Origin: a bacterium
Lineage (GTDB): Bacteria > Hydrogenedentota > Hydrogenedentia > Hydrogenedentiales > SLHB01
Assembly (NCBI GenBank): GCA_024231375.1
Contig: JAAEQP010000874.1
Span: 1-7,361 of the forward strand
Length of the DNA: 7,361 nucleotides
Direction: 5' to 3'
The notes beneath the pieces are model-generated. The model made no database searches. It had not been told where the DNA came from and saw only the letters and a program-made list of their open reading frames with translations. Shown here in pieces: positions 1-6,223 of the stretch. The translations under genes and the position numbers were made by a program. Each line of letters opens with the position of its first letter. Within the stretch, counting starts at the first letter, position 1.

Positions 1-31
1 AACGAGATCCTTCGCATGCGCTCAGGATGAC
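1..31. repeat. Partial palindromic intergenic repeat at the window edge
   Basis: Bases 7-11 (ATCCT) pair with 24-28 (AGGAT), and an inner GC/GC pair closes an ATGC loop, giving an imperfect hairpin. On the minus strand the text reads TCATCCTGAGCG then AAGGATCTC, which I recognise from memory as a dispersed intergenic repeat seen in many unrelated bacterial genomes. It is probably cut by the window edge. It supplies the stop codon (22-24) of the small ORF that ends here. No second copy is visible in the window. Confidence 0.45.
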
Positions 32-159
32 GCGAAGGCGAAGTCCTTCACCTCCTCTTCATCCTCCCCATCCACGTTAGTGACCTCTTGCTGCTTCTGG
101 AATGGTGCGTGCTCGCCGCACCCTTGGTGCGCCTCGACACACCAAGAACAGCCGATCAT
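22..159 (-). CDS. Possible small Cys/His protein, 45 aa, coupled to the esterase
   Basis: The ATG (159-157) overlaps the TGA of the upstream esterase (158-156) as ATGA, the classic arrangement for translational coupling. No Shine-Dalgarno is visible, so translation would depend on reinitiation. The predicted 45-residue product has C4, C7, H11, C14 and H17, that is CxxC followed by CxxH, which could bind one metal ion such as zinc. A strongly acidic patch follows (about residues 30-36, GEDEEE-type) and then a short tail ending FAFASS. Roughly 70% of codons end in G or C, in keeping with the real genes here. The last codons and the stop run into the edge repeat, so the tail may have been altered by repeat insertion. 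I do not recognise the family. It may instead be a chance open frame: 46 codons without a stop is not rare in GC-rich DNA. Confidence 0.4.
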   Translation of the reverse strand: MIGCSWCVEAHQGCGEHAPFQKQQEVTNVDGEDEEEVKDFAFASS

Positions 160-1046
160 TGCTGGTCTTGGTTGTGTTGGCCTAGGAATGCTTCAGCGAA
201 GCGGCGGCCCAGTTTCTTCATGCCTTCGTAGTTGTAGTGGCCGTTTTCCATCTTCTGGTAGAAGTCCGGGGAAACGGGGTCCGGGCTCTGAGGAATGAGG
301 GTGACGTTGGGCACCTCTTGGGCGGTCCGCTTCATTCCTTCGACGACCTCACCGCGTCCAACCTGGAAGAGCAGGAACGGCAGTGATTCGTCTCCCACAT
401 CATGACGGATGCTCTCCACAAGATTCCGAAGATTATCACCGTACGCCGCAGCGGCAGTCCTGTTCTTGGTGTCCGTTTCGCCCTGAACCCATAGCATGGC
501 GCAGATCTCGTATTCGTGGTCGTCGCAGCCCGAGAGCACTTGTTTGGCGTAGGCGGTTAGTGCGCCGTATAGCTTGGGTTCGCCCTCCTCGTGCATGATC
601 GTGGCCTTGTCCTCGCGCCAATCGGGGTTCCACGAGCCGTGGAGTGAAGTGGCTCCCGCAGCGAGTTTGATGAGCAGTATTTCCTCTTCGGGCCAGGCTT
701 CGGACAAGGTGATCCCGAAGAACAACTCAGGGCCGAAGATAAGGTCACGCTGGTATATCTCCGCGATCTCGGGGTGAGGTGCGACCACGTTCAACGGGCC
801 AACGGGTTCGTGGTTGAACGCGAGTTGGACACGGTCCCGGGCTTTCTCAAGGCGCTCTCTGTCCTGGGGCGTCAGCTTGTTGCCGTCTGCCCGTCCTTCC
901 ATGTTCGATTGGCCCGCAAGGAGAAACACCCTGATCTTCTTGTCGCGTTCCGGCTTATGCAGCCCATCCGTCCACGCAGAGTGGGCCCAGGACAGGACGA
1001 GACTCAGCACCAAGAGACCACTTGCTGCTCGCACCGCCAGTTCCAT
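156..1046 (-). CDS. Exported SGNH-type carbohydrate acetylesterase (SASA/CE6-like)
   Basis: The 296-residue product matches the sialate O-acetylesterase/CE6 SGNH hydrolase family (PF03629 type), which removes acetyl groups from sugars or glycans. Residues 1-24 form a Sec signal peptide: short charged start, hydrophobic core, likely cut after AHSA. GQSNM at 45-49 carries the nucleophile S47. IKLAAGAT at 126-133 is the block II glycine region. WVQGETD spans 186-192. The C-terminal block has catalytic H270 in GHYNYEG. The residue three before that His, normally Asp in the DxxH motif, is E267, a conservative change. I chose the start at 1046 because AGGAGA lies 7 bases before it; an in-frame ATG at 1082 has no such support. 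The protein probably acts in the periplasm or outside the cell on polysaccharide. The substrate cannot be read from sequence. Confidence 0.88.
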   Translation of the reverse strand: MELAVRAASGLLVLSLVLSWAHSAWTDGLHKPERDKKIRVFLLAGQSNMEGRADGNKLTPQDRERLEKARDRVQLAFNHEPVGPLNVVAPHPEIAEIYQRDLIFGPELFFGITLSEAWPEEEILLIKLAAGATSLHGSWNPDWREDKATIMHEEGEPKLYGALTAYAKQVLSGCDDHEYEICAMLWVQGETDTKNRTAAAAYGDNLRNLVESIRHDVGDESLPFLLFQVGRGEVVEGMKRTAQEVPNVTLIPQSPDPVSPDFYQKMENGHYNYEGMKKLGRRFAEAFLGQHNQDQQ

Positions 1047-1053
1047 ATGTCTA

Positions 1054-1059
1054 TCTCCT
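1054..1059 (-). promoter_or_regulatory. Ribosome binding site deciding the esterase start
   Basis: AGGAGA on the minus strand ends 7 bases before the ATG at 1046. It selects that ATG over the in-frame ATG at 1082 and places the signal peptide at the N-terminus. Confidence 0.75.
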
Positions 1060-1244
1060 GTCGGGTCAGAGAACTCCGCCAACGTCCAAGGGATTCAAGG
1101 CAGGAGAGTTGTGGCGCCGTCGCTTCTGTGTATTCAGGCGACAGACTCCGCACTCGTCTGCTGAGATGATACCCCTTTTGGTCAGTGAAAGGGCATCGCT
1201 TCGCATCTTTGAAGACGGGGTAGCAGGGGAATGCTGAGAAGGGT

Positions 1245-1274
1245 TTGTAAATATGGCTACGGGCGGGGTAGAAT
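1245..1274 (+). promoter_or_regulatory. Sigma-70-like promoter of the PilZ gene
   Basis: TTGTAA at 1245-1250 (4 of 6 to TTGACA), an 18-base spacer and TAGAAT at 1269-1274 (5 of 6 to TATAAT) lie in an AT-rich patch inside GC-rich DNA. Transcription would start near 1281, leaving a leader of about 38 bases before the ATG at 1319. The rest of the divergent gap (1047-1244) shows no clear structure. A minus-strand TATCAT at 1171-1166 could be a -10 for the esterase but has no good -35. Confidence 0.5.
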
Positions 1275-1318
1275 ATTATTGACATGGGGGAGAGCCAACG
1301 CAGGGAGATGCTTGGCTT

Positions 1319-2311
1319 ATGTCAGTTGAGGCCGTTGCCGAATATCTGCACGTCGGACGGATCACCCTAGTCAACAGTCACCCACAGAGGATGCACAGTC
1401 CTCGCATCCAGGCCGTCATGCGCGGTTGGCGCCGGGGGGGCTACATTCTGTTCGACTGGCCGGTTCAGCGGGATCAGGCGATCCATCTTCGCACGGGCCG
1501 GGAATGTGTGATCGAATTCCTCCACGAAGGGAAGGCCTGTGGGTTCGCGGGCTCGATCTTGGACGCAGGATCGCGGGCGCATCCCCAGTTCTGCGTGGCG
1601 TGGCCCGACGAGGTCGAGACGATTGCGTTGCGCCAACACGAACGGGTTCCCACGTGTCTGCCGTGCGAGGTGAACTTGACGGGCGGAACGCACGTGGAAG
1701 CCGAGATCCGTGACATTTCCGCGGGGGGATGCAAGATTGTGTTGGCGTGCCAGCTTCCGCCGGACGTTGTGGTCGAATTGACGTTCCATGCGGCGAGTTG
1801 GTTGCGGTTCGAGAATGCCCGCGCCTGCATTCGCAACTGCGTGAAGGTGCCCGAAGGGTTTGCGTGCGGCTGCGAGTTCGACGAATTCACGGAGCAGGAC
1901 CGACAGAACGTGGAGTTCCTTGTAGCCGGCGAACTTGAGCAACTCCGGAGCGGCGGTGAGGGAAAACACAGCGTTCTGGTGCTTGACGATGACCTGAAGA
2001 ATGCACAGCACTTGAAGGGCGCCCTTGAGGGGAACGGTGTAGACGTCTCCAGTGCGCCGTGTCTGGTCGAAGCCTTCTACAGTCTTAGGAAACGGTCGCC
2101 CAACGCCGTCGTTCTGAAGCAAGACCTTAAGGAACTCCCCGGATCGGAAGTGTGCCGGATTGTGCGCGCGTCGCGTGGATTCGAGTCGGTTCCCATCGTT
2201 GTCTACGGGGACGACCATCCCGAAACGCGCGAGAAGGCGCTGAAAGCCGGCGCCACCTACTACGCCTGCGAGCCCGAGGAGGTGTTGCGGTTCCTGGAAT
2301 CGGTGGAGTAA
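1319..2311 (+). CDS. YcgR-N/PilZ c-di-GMP effector with degenerate receiver domain
   Basis: The 330-residue protein has three parts. Residues 8-100 look like the YcgR/PilZN beta barrel. Residues 104-205 form a PilZ domain with the c-di-GMP motifs intact: RQHER (R105, R109; RxxxR) and DISAGG (132-137; DxSxxG). Residues 217-328 are a response-regulator receiver fold that keeps the acidic pocket (DDD 223-225) but has K267 where the phosphorylated Asp belongs, G297 for the switch Thr/Ser and E318 for the conserved Lys before Pro. It is therefore probably a pseudo-receiver, acting in protein binding or fixed-state signalling rather than accepting phosphate. D269 two residues away is a possible but misplaced acceptor. 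YcgR-family proteins normally link c-di-GMP to motility or surface machinery; no flagellar gene is present here. The start is supported by GGGAG at 1303-1307 and an upstream in-frame stop at 1280. It has its own promoter and sits 87 bases before the lipoprotein gene. No transmembrane segment. Confidence 0.88.
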   Translation: MSVEAVAEYLHVGRITLVNSHPQRMHSPRIQAVMRGWRRGGYILFDWPVQRDQAIHLRTGRECVIEFLHEGKACGFAGSILDAGSRAHPQFCVAWPDEVETIALRQHERVPTCLPCEVNLTGGTHVEAEIRDISAGGCKIVLACQLPPDVVVELTFHAASWLRFENARACIRNCVKVPEGFACGCEFDEFTEQDRQNVEFLVAGELEQLRSGGEGKHSVLVLDDDLKNAQHLKGALEGNGVDVSSAPCLVEAFYSLRKRSPNAVVLKQDLKELPGSEVCRIVRASRGFESVPIVVYGDDHPETREKALKAGATYYACEPEEVLRFLESVE

Positions 2312-2325
2312 GACACCACAGGCTG

Positions 2326-2354
2326 TTGCAGCGACTCCTGCATTTCGATACACT
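2326..2354 (+). promoter_or_regulatory. Weak candidate promoter before the lipoprotein gene
   Basis: TTGCAG at 2326-2331 and TACACT at 2349-2354 are 17 bases apart. Matches are poor (3 and 4 of 6), so the lipoprotein gene may equally be read through from the PilZ promoter. No terminator with a T-run separates the two genes. Confidence 0.22.
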
Positions 2355-2383
2355 CCGCTCGGATGGGGATTATGAAACTCAAC

Positions 2384-2390
2384 GAGGGAG
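2384..2390 (+). promoter_or_regulatory. Ribosome binding site deciding the lipoprotein start
   Basis: GAGGGAG ends 8 bases before the ATG at 2399. It selects this ATG over in-frame ATGs at 2363 and 2372 and puts the lipoprotein signal at the true N-terminus. Confidence 0.75.
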
Positions 2391-2398
2391 ACCACTCC

Positions 2399-3073
2399 AT
2401 GAAGATTCACACACTATTGATATCGGTGGCGGCCTGTGTGCTGTTGGCCTCGTGCGCAACCATGTCGGGTTCGAATGACGTCGACCTCTTTGACGGCTGC
2501 TGCCTGAAGGGATGGTCCCACTTCCTGGTGGATGATGGGGTCAAGATGGAAGATGTGTGGAGTGTGGAGGACGGGATTCTGGTCTGCAAAGGCGAGCCGC
2601 TCGGGTATCTGCTCACGAAATCGTCGTTCCAGGATTACCATTTGGTGATCGAATGGCGCTGGGCGCCCGGAACGAAGCCGGGCAACAGCGGCGTGCTTCT
2701 CCGTATTGCGGGCGATTCCGTTTCGTTCCTGCCCAAGTGCGTGGAAGCGCAGTTGCAGAGCGGCAGCGCCGGCGACATCTGGGCGTTCTACGGGGCAAAG
2801 GTCGAGGGTGATGCCGGACGCACCAGGGACATCAAAGGCCACAAGGACCTGGGTGATTTCAAAGGCATTGGGAAGATCAAGGCCGCGGAGAAGCCTGCGG
2901 GCGAATGGAACCGGTACGATATCCTCGTGACGGGCGGCGACCTTGAACTGCGTGTGAATGGGGAACTGGTGAATCAGGCTACGGGGCTTGATGTGCTGTC
3001 CGGTCCGATTGGGCTCCAGTCCGAGGGCGGTGAGATCCATTTCCGGACGATACGGCTTACCAAGCAGGGGTAA
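2399..3073 (+). CDS. DUF1080 lipoprotein (3-keto-disaccharide hydrolase type)
   Basis: The 224-residue product begins with a lipoprotein signal: hydrophobic residues 5-16, then the lipobox LASC with C19 as the lipid-anchored residue. The following residue is Ala, not Asp, so under the proteobacterial rule it would go to the outer membrane. The rest is one DUF1080/PF06439 domain (LamG-like beta sandwich): LFDG at 30-33 with GW at 38-39, WSVEDG at 54-59, EWRW at 85-88, NSGV at 96-99, EWNRYDI at 169-175, NGE at 187-189 and a C-terminal GPIGLQSEG followed by FRTIRL. The family is described as hydrolysing 3-keto-glycosides and related sugar bonds and is much expanded in Planctomycetes-like polysaccharide degraders. 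Length is typical of a single-domain member. Four cysteines besides the lipobox (C34, C35, C63, C114) are more than usual and could form disulfides. It lies between two signalling genes, an unusual place for such a gene. Confidence 0.85.
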   Translation: MKIHTLLISVAACVLLASCATMSGSNDVDLFDGCCLKGWSHFLVDDGVKMEDVWSVEDGILVCKGEPLGYLLTKSSFQDYHLVIEWRWAPGTKPGNSGVLLRIAGDSVSFLPKCVEAQLQSGSAGDIWAFYGAKVEGDAGRTRDIKGHKDLGDFKGIGKIKAAEKPAGEWNRYDILVTGGDLELRVNGELVNQATGLDVLSGPIGLQSEGGEIHFRTIRLTKQG

Positions 3074-3108
3074 GGGGCGCGGTGGCGGTGTAAGACCCCT
3101 CACCCCAA

Positions 3109-3147
3109 CCCTCTCCCAGCCACGGCTGGCAAGCCGTTGGGAGAGGG
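3109..3147. repeat. Palindrome with 16 paired bases, dispersed-repeat type
   Basis: Bases 3109-3118 (CCCTCTCCCA) pair perfectly with 3138-3147. After a 3-base bulge (3119-3121), 3122-3127 (ACGGCT) pair with 3132-3137 around the loop GGCA. The left flank CCTCACCCCAACCCTCTCCC is a text I recall from many bacterial intergenic regions, so this is probably a mobile or dispersed palindromic element. It lies 35 bases after the lipoprotein stop. It has no T-run, so it is not a classical terminator, but the RNA hairpin could protect the 3' end. Confidence 0.6.
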
Positions 3148-3202
3148 GGAAGAATGGGACGGTGGGGCTGGCGACATAGTTCGAACCGAACGTGTGAAAG
3201 CC

Positions 3203-3275
3203 GCGAAAGAAGCTAGGGACAGACCCGTCTCGTCCGCCTACGGCGGACTCGCTGGGGTCAGTCCCGCTTTTTCGC
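3203..3275. repeat. 73-base imperfect palindrome (REP/MITE-like), possible terminator
   Basis: Outer arms GCGAAA (3203-3208) and TTTCGC (3270-3275), then AAGC (3210-3213) with GCTT (3266-3269), then 3216-3226 (GGGACAGACCC) with 3255-3265 (one A/A mismatch), and an inner GTCCGCC/GGCGGAC stem (3232-3238, 3242-3248) around TAC. Only small bulges (3209, 3214-3215) break the outer arms. The plan resembles REP or miniature transposable elements mobilised in trans. On the plus strand the GC-rich stem is followed at once by GCTTTTT (3266-3272), so it may also end the lipoprotein transcript. No transposase gene is in the window. Confidence 0.6.
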
Positions 3276-3342
3276 TTCTGCTGCCGAGTGTTAATGATTC
3301 TTTCGATGGCGCTAGTGTTTCGTGTACAGATAAGGATACTTG

Positions 3343-4710
3343 ATGCCTGAATCCAGGCCCAATGCATCAGTCTTGTTGGTGGACCAGGACCCGGAGACGT
3401 CGCGGGAGATCCTGGCGTATCTTGATGCGCGAGGATACGAGGTGGAATGGGTCGACGACGGTGAGAAGGCTTACAACCGTCTGGACAGCCGTTCCTTTGA
3501 CGTGATGATCACGGACTTGGACGCGCACCGCATCAACGGGATGCGTCTCATGGCCGTGGCGCAGGACCGGAGTCCCGAGATCTGCGTGATCCTGATCACC
3601 GAGGAGCCCGATGTGGAGCGGGCCACGGAGGCCATGCGGCAGGGGGCGTACGACTTTCAGACCAAGCCTCTGAACATGGGGCGTCTCGAGGCCGTTGTCG
3701 AACGTGGCGTCGGGCGGCAGCGGCTGGTCCTTGAACAGCACGAACTCAAACGGCGACTCGACGAGCAATATGGCCTCGGCAATCTCGTTGGACGGTCCCG
3801 CCAGATGGTGACGGTGTACGGGGCGGTCCGGCAGATTGCGCCAACGAAGGCGACGGTGTTGGTTCAAGGAGAGACGGGCACCGGGAAAGACCTCATCGCC
3901 CAGGCGATCCACAACAGCAGCCCACGGCGTGACGCGCCGTTTGTGAAACTGAATTGCGCCAGCATTCCCGAGGCGTTGGTGGAGAGCGAGTTGTTCGGCC
4001 ATGTGGCGGGGGCCTTCACGGGGGCGACCAAGACACGGCAGGGCCGGTTCGAATTGGCCGATGGTGGCACGCTGTTTCTGGACGAAGTGGGGGAGTTGAC
4101 GCCGGGGTTGCAGGCCAAGCTGCTGCGCGTGCTGGAACACCAGCAGTTTGAGCGCCTGGGCGACTCGCGCACAATCAGTGTGGACGTGCGCCTCATTGCG
4201 GCGACGAACCGTCCTCTGGAGCGGATGATCGAGGCGAATACGTTCCGCGAAGACCTGTACTACCGGCTGCGCGTGGTCACTATCGATGTTCCCTCGCTGC
4301 GCGAGCGGCGTGAAGACATCCCCTTGCTCACGGACTACTTCCTGCGGGCGGCGTGCGAGACGAACGGCAAGCGCATCCCCGGCGTGACGCGGAACGCCAC
4401 GGACCTGCTGATGCGGTACGAGTGGCCAGGCAATGTGCGCGAGTTGCGCAATATTGTCGAGGGGATGGTCATCATGGGGCGGGACGACCGTCTGCTGGAT
4501 GCCGCCGACGTGCCGCAGCACGTGCGGTCGAGCACAGCGCCCGAGGTGAGCGAGATTCGCATCCCTACGGGGACGCCCATGCGCGATATCGAACGCGTTG
4601 TCATCGAGGAGACCATGAAGGTCTGCGATTTCAACAAGGAGCGGTGCGCCAAGATGCTTGGGATCGGGCTTCGGACGTTGTATCGGCGGTTGAAGGAGTA
4701 CGATCTGTAG
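3343..4710 (+). CDS. NtrC-type sigma-54-dependent response regulator
   Basis: The 455-residue protein has the full NtrC plan. The receiver (residues 8-122) keeps all key sites: D14 and D16 in the acidic pocket, phospho-acceptor D58, T86 and K108. The AAA+ domain (about 147-385) has Walker A GETGTGK (176-182), the sigma-54 contact loop GAFTGA (223-228), Walker B GGTLFLDE (241-248), sensor I near IAATNR, the arginine-finger region FREDLYYRL (301-309) and sensor II WPGNVRELRN (361-370). A Fis-type helix-turn-helix fills the C-terminus (about 414-455). It should activate sigma-54 promoters after phosphorylation by a histidine kinase; none lies beside it here. AAGGA at 3332-3336 ends 6 bases before the ATG at 3343; a TTG codon just before that ATG is in frame but less well placed. 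The receiver is canonical, unlike that of the nearby PilZ protein. The function is clear; the target genes are not. Confidence 0.95.
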   Translation: MPESRPNASVLLVDQDPETSREILAYLDARGYEVEWVDDGEKAYNRLDSRSFDVMITDLDAHRINGMRLMAVAQDRSPEICVILITEEPDVERATEAMRQGAYDFQTKPLNMGRLEAVVERGVGRQRLVLEQHELKRRLDEQYGLGNLVGRSRQMVTVYGAVRQIAPTKATVLVQGETGTGKDLIAQAIHNSSPRRDAPFVKLNCASIPEALVESELFGHVAGAFTGATKTRQGRFELADGGTLFLDEVGELTPGLQAKLLRVLEHQQFERLGDSRTISVDVRLIAATNRPLERMIEANTFREDLYYRLRVVTIDVPSLRERREDIPLLTDYFLRAACETNGKRIPGVTRNATDLLMRYEWPGNVRELRNIVEGMVIMGRDDRLLDAADVPQHVRSSTAPEVSEIRIPTGTPMRDIERVVIEETMKVCDFNKERCAKMLGIGLRTLYRRLKEYDL

Positions 4711-4757
4711 GTTGCGGGGTTGCCAGGATGTGGGAAATTGGAGACCTACTGTCGGAG

Positions 4758-4802
4758 CGTGACCTTCCGGTCACGTCGGTGGCACGGTCGGAGACCGGCC
4801 AC
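4758..4802. terminator. Two tandem hairpins between convergent genes
   Basis: First stem: CGTGACC (4758-4764) with GGTCACG (4769-4775), loop TTCC. Second stem: GTGGC (4779-4783) and CGGTC (4785-4789) with GACCG and GCCAC (4793-4802), loop GGA and a single bulged A. They sit in the 115-base gap where the NtrC gene and the ligase gene meet tail to tail, so a two-way transcription block is likely. No T-run follows on either strand, so a Rho-independent mechanism is not certain. The word GTCGGAG occurs twice, at 4751 and 4787. Confidence 0.5.
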
Positions 4803-4825
4803 AACGGGAGGTCGCTAGCCGTGGC

Positions 4826-6223
4826 TCAGCGGTCGTCGAGGCGGGAGATGACGGGCGGACATTTGCCGGAAGGTAGCAGGGGGATTCGTTCCACGAATTC
4901 GAGCGTGACGCGTGCGTCGGGCGTTACCATTTCGCGGAAGTTGTCGACGATGTACCGGTAGTCTTTGGCGTCAGCGGGTTTCCTGAGCGCCAACTTCACG
5001 GTGAAATCGTCGAAAGATTCCTGGATCACCTGGAACTGCCTGATATTCGTGACGGCACCGTCTTCGTCAACTTGGTCTTGGTCGGGTCCTTGCCGCACCA
5101 TCCGAGTGAGCGTAATGCTACTGAGCCACCTTGTGTCGCGAAGCTTGACGAATCCCTTCTCTCTCCCCAGAAGCCGCCTGAATAGTGGAAAAGGCAGGCC
5201 GCACGGGCAAGGGTCCGCGGTGGCTTCCGCCATATCTCCGACGCGATAGCGGATGAAAGGCATGGCCTTGTTGCAGTAGTCCGTGACGACGACGGAACCC
5301 ATCTCACCGGGACCGACGGGTACTCCGTCGTTGTTGACAATCTCCATGGCGCAGTTGTCGATGGCAATATGGAACCCTGTCGTCTCCTGGCACTGGTCGC
5401 CCACAATGCCGATCTCCCTTGTGCTGTACCGGTCGTAGACCTTGCAGCGGAAGAGTTCTTCCACCATGGTGCGTTGGTGACCCAGCAGGGTCTCAGCCAC
5501 ATTGCCGACGGAATCGAACCGGAGATCGTCGATGCCATTGTCGAGACAGTACTGCGTCAGGAGGTGCATGGCGTTCGCTACGCCATACAGAACGCGGGGC
5601 CTGTATCGCCGGAGCCGCTCCACGTGTTGGGCGAAGACGGCATCCGAAAGGTTACAGGCCTCCAGCGTCATCTCACGGTTGAAGAAGGTCCTCAAGCGTC
5701 CTTGGAATGACTGGAGCCGCTCGATCTCCCAACGAGATGCCCAGAGCGTAGCCGTGGGGTGTCCGAGGCGATACCCGGCCCACTCCCATGCGCGCAATCG
5801 GGCGGCGCTATGCCAGGCGTGGGCGTCGGTCGTGCTCAGGAACTTGACCGGCTCCGCGGTCGAGCCACTGCTTGTGCCCGCGACGACACGGGGCGGCAGA
5901 GGAGTCGGTTGAAGGTCTGGGTAGTGCTCACGGACGTCATTGCGCTCGAGGATTGGAAGCTTGGGCAGGTCTTCAATGGTCTGGATGTCGTCGGGATGAA
6001 GGCCTCGTTCATCGAGTGTGCGGCGGTAGTAGGGGATGGCGTCGTAGGCGTAGCTTACGGTGTCACGGAGCCGGCGGTTGCCGAATTCGGCCAAGGCGTC
6101 CGGCGACCAGTGATCGCGTTCCTTGGCCGCCTTGTAGTAGGCGTAGAGGTTGGAGCCTTTGCGCCATGCATTGAGCCGCGCGAGTGTCCACGTGAACCGT
6201 TCGTGCAGGCTGGGGGCGTTCAT
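4826..6223 (-). CDS. PaaK/CapK-type adenylate-forming ligase
   Basis: The 465-residue product fits the phenylacetate-CoA ligase/CapK branch of adenylate-forming enzymes, which activate a carboxylic acid with ATP to an acyl-AMP and often pass it to CoA or another acceptor. Visible motifs: the phosphate-binding loop GTSSGSTAEPVK (116-127), DRYSTRE (264-270) at the usual Y-x-(S/T)-x-E site, RYRVGD (325-330), a CPCG pair (339-342) followed by a GR turn typical of this branch, and PSGK with K454 as the likely catalytic lysine of the mobile C-terminal lid. Length is normal and nothing is missing. The start ATG (6223-6221) overlaps the TGA of the upstream gene as ATGA, so the two are translationally coupled. 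Other in-frame ATGs further upstream lie inside that gene and are rejected. There is no strong Shine-Dalgarno; a CGGGG-A-CCCCG inverted repeat (6226-6236) sits right at the start. CapK relatives often belong to surface-polysaccharide or small-molecule loci. The substrate acid is unknown. Confidence 0.85.
   Translation of the reverse strand: MNAPSLHERFTWTLARLNAWRKGSNLYAYYKAAKERDHWSPDALAEFGNRRLRDTVSYAYDAIPYYRRTLDERGLHPDDIQTIEDLPKLPILERNDVREHYPDLQPTPLPPRVVAGTSSGSTAEPVKFLSTTDAHAWHSAARLRAWEWAGYRLGHPTATLWASRWEIERLQSFQGRLRTFFNREMTLEACNLSDAVFAQHVERLRRYRPRVLYGVANAMHLLTQYCLDNGIDDLRFDSVGNVAETLLGHQRTMVEELFRCKVYDRYSTREIGIVGDQCQETTGFHIAIDNCAMEIVNNDGVPVGPGEMGSVVVTDYCNKAMPFIRYRVGDMAEATADPCPCGLPFPLFRRLLGREKGFVKLRDTRWLSSITLTRMVRQGPDQDQVDEDGAVTNIRQFQVIQESFDDFTVKLALRKPADAKDYRYIVDNFREMVTPDARVTLEFVERIPLLPSGKCPPVISRLDDR

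Noticed and set aside
1047..1082. Longer esterase start at 1082
   Set aside because: It would put 12 polar residues before the signal peptide; AGGAGA is placed for the ATG at 1046.
1004..1285. Minus-strand open frame (93 codons) over the divergent gap
   Set aside because: It overlaps the esterase signal region out of frame, crosses the plus-strand promoter, and has no domain or good ribosome site.
1367..2410. Long minus-strand open frame (347 codons) opposite the PilZ gene
   Set aside because: It is antisense to a well-supported gene, has no recognisable domain, and arises from GC-rich third codon positions.
2414..3367. Minus-strand open frame (317 codons) opposite the lipoprotein gene
   Set aside because: The opposite strand has a clear lipobox, strong ribosome site and DUF1080 motifs; this frame runs through the palindromes and has no domain.
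3367..4521. Minus-strand open frame (384 codons) opposite the NtrC gene
   Set aside because: The plus strand carries every NtrC motif; the antisense product is low-complexity His/Arg/Leu-rich.
4779..4795. TGGCAC-like text as a sigma-54 promoter
   Set aside because: The bases at the -12 position do not match TTGC, and the text is part of a hairpin between convergent genes.
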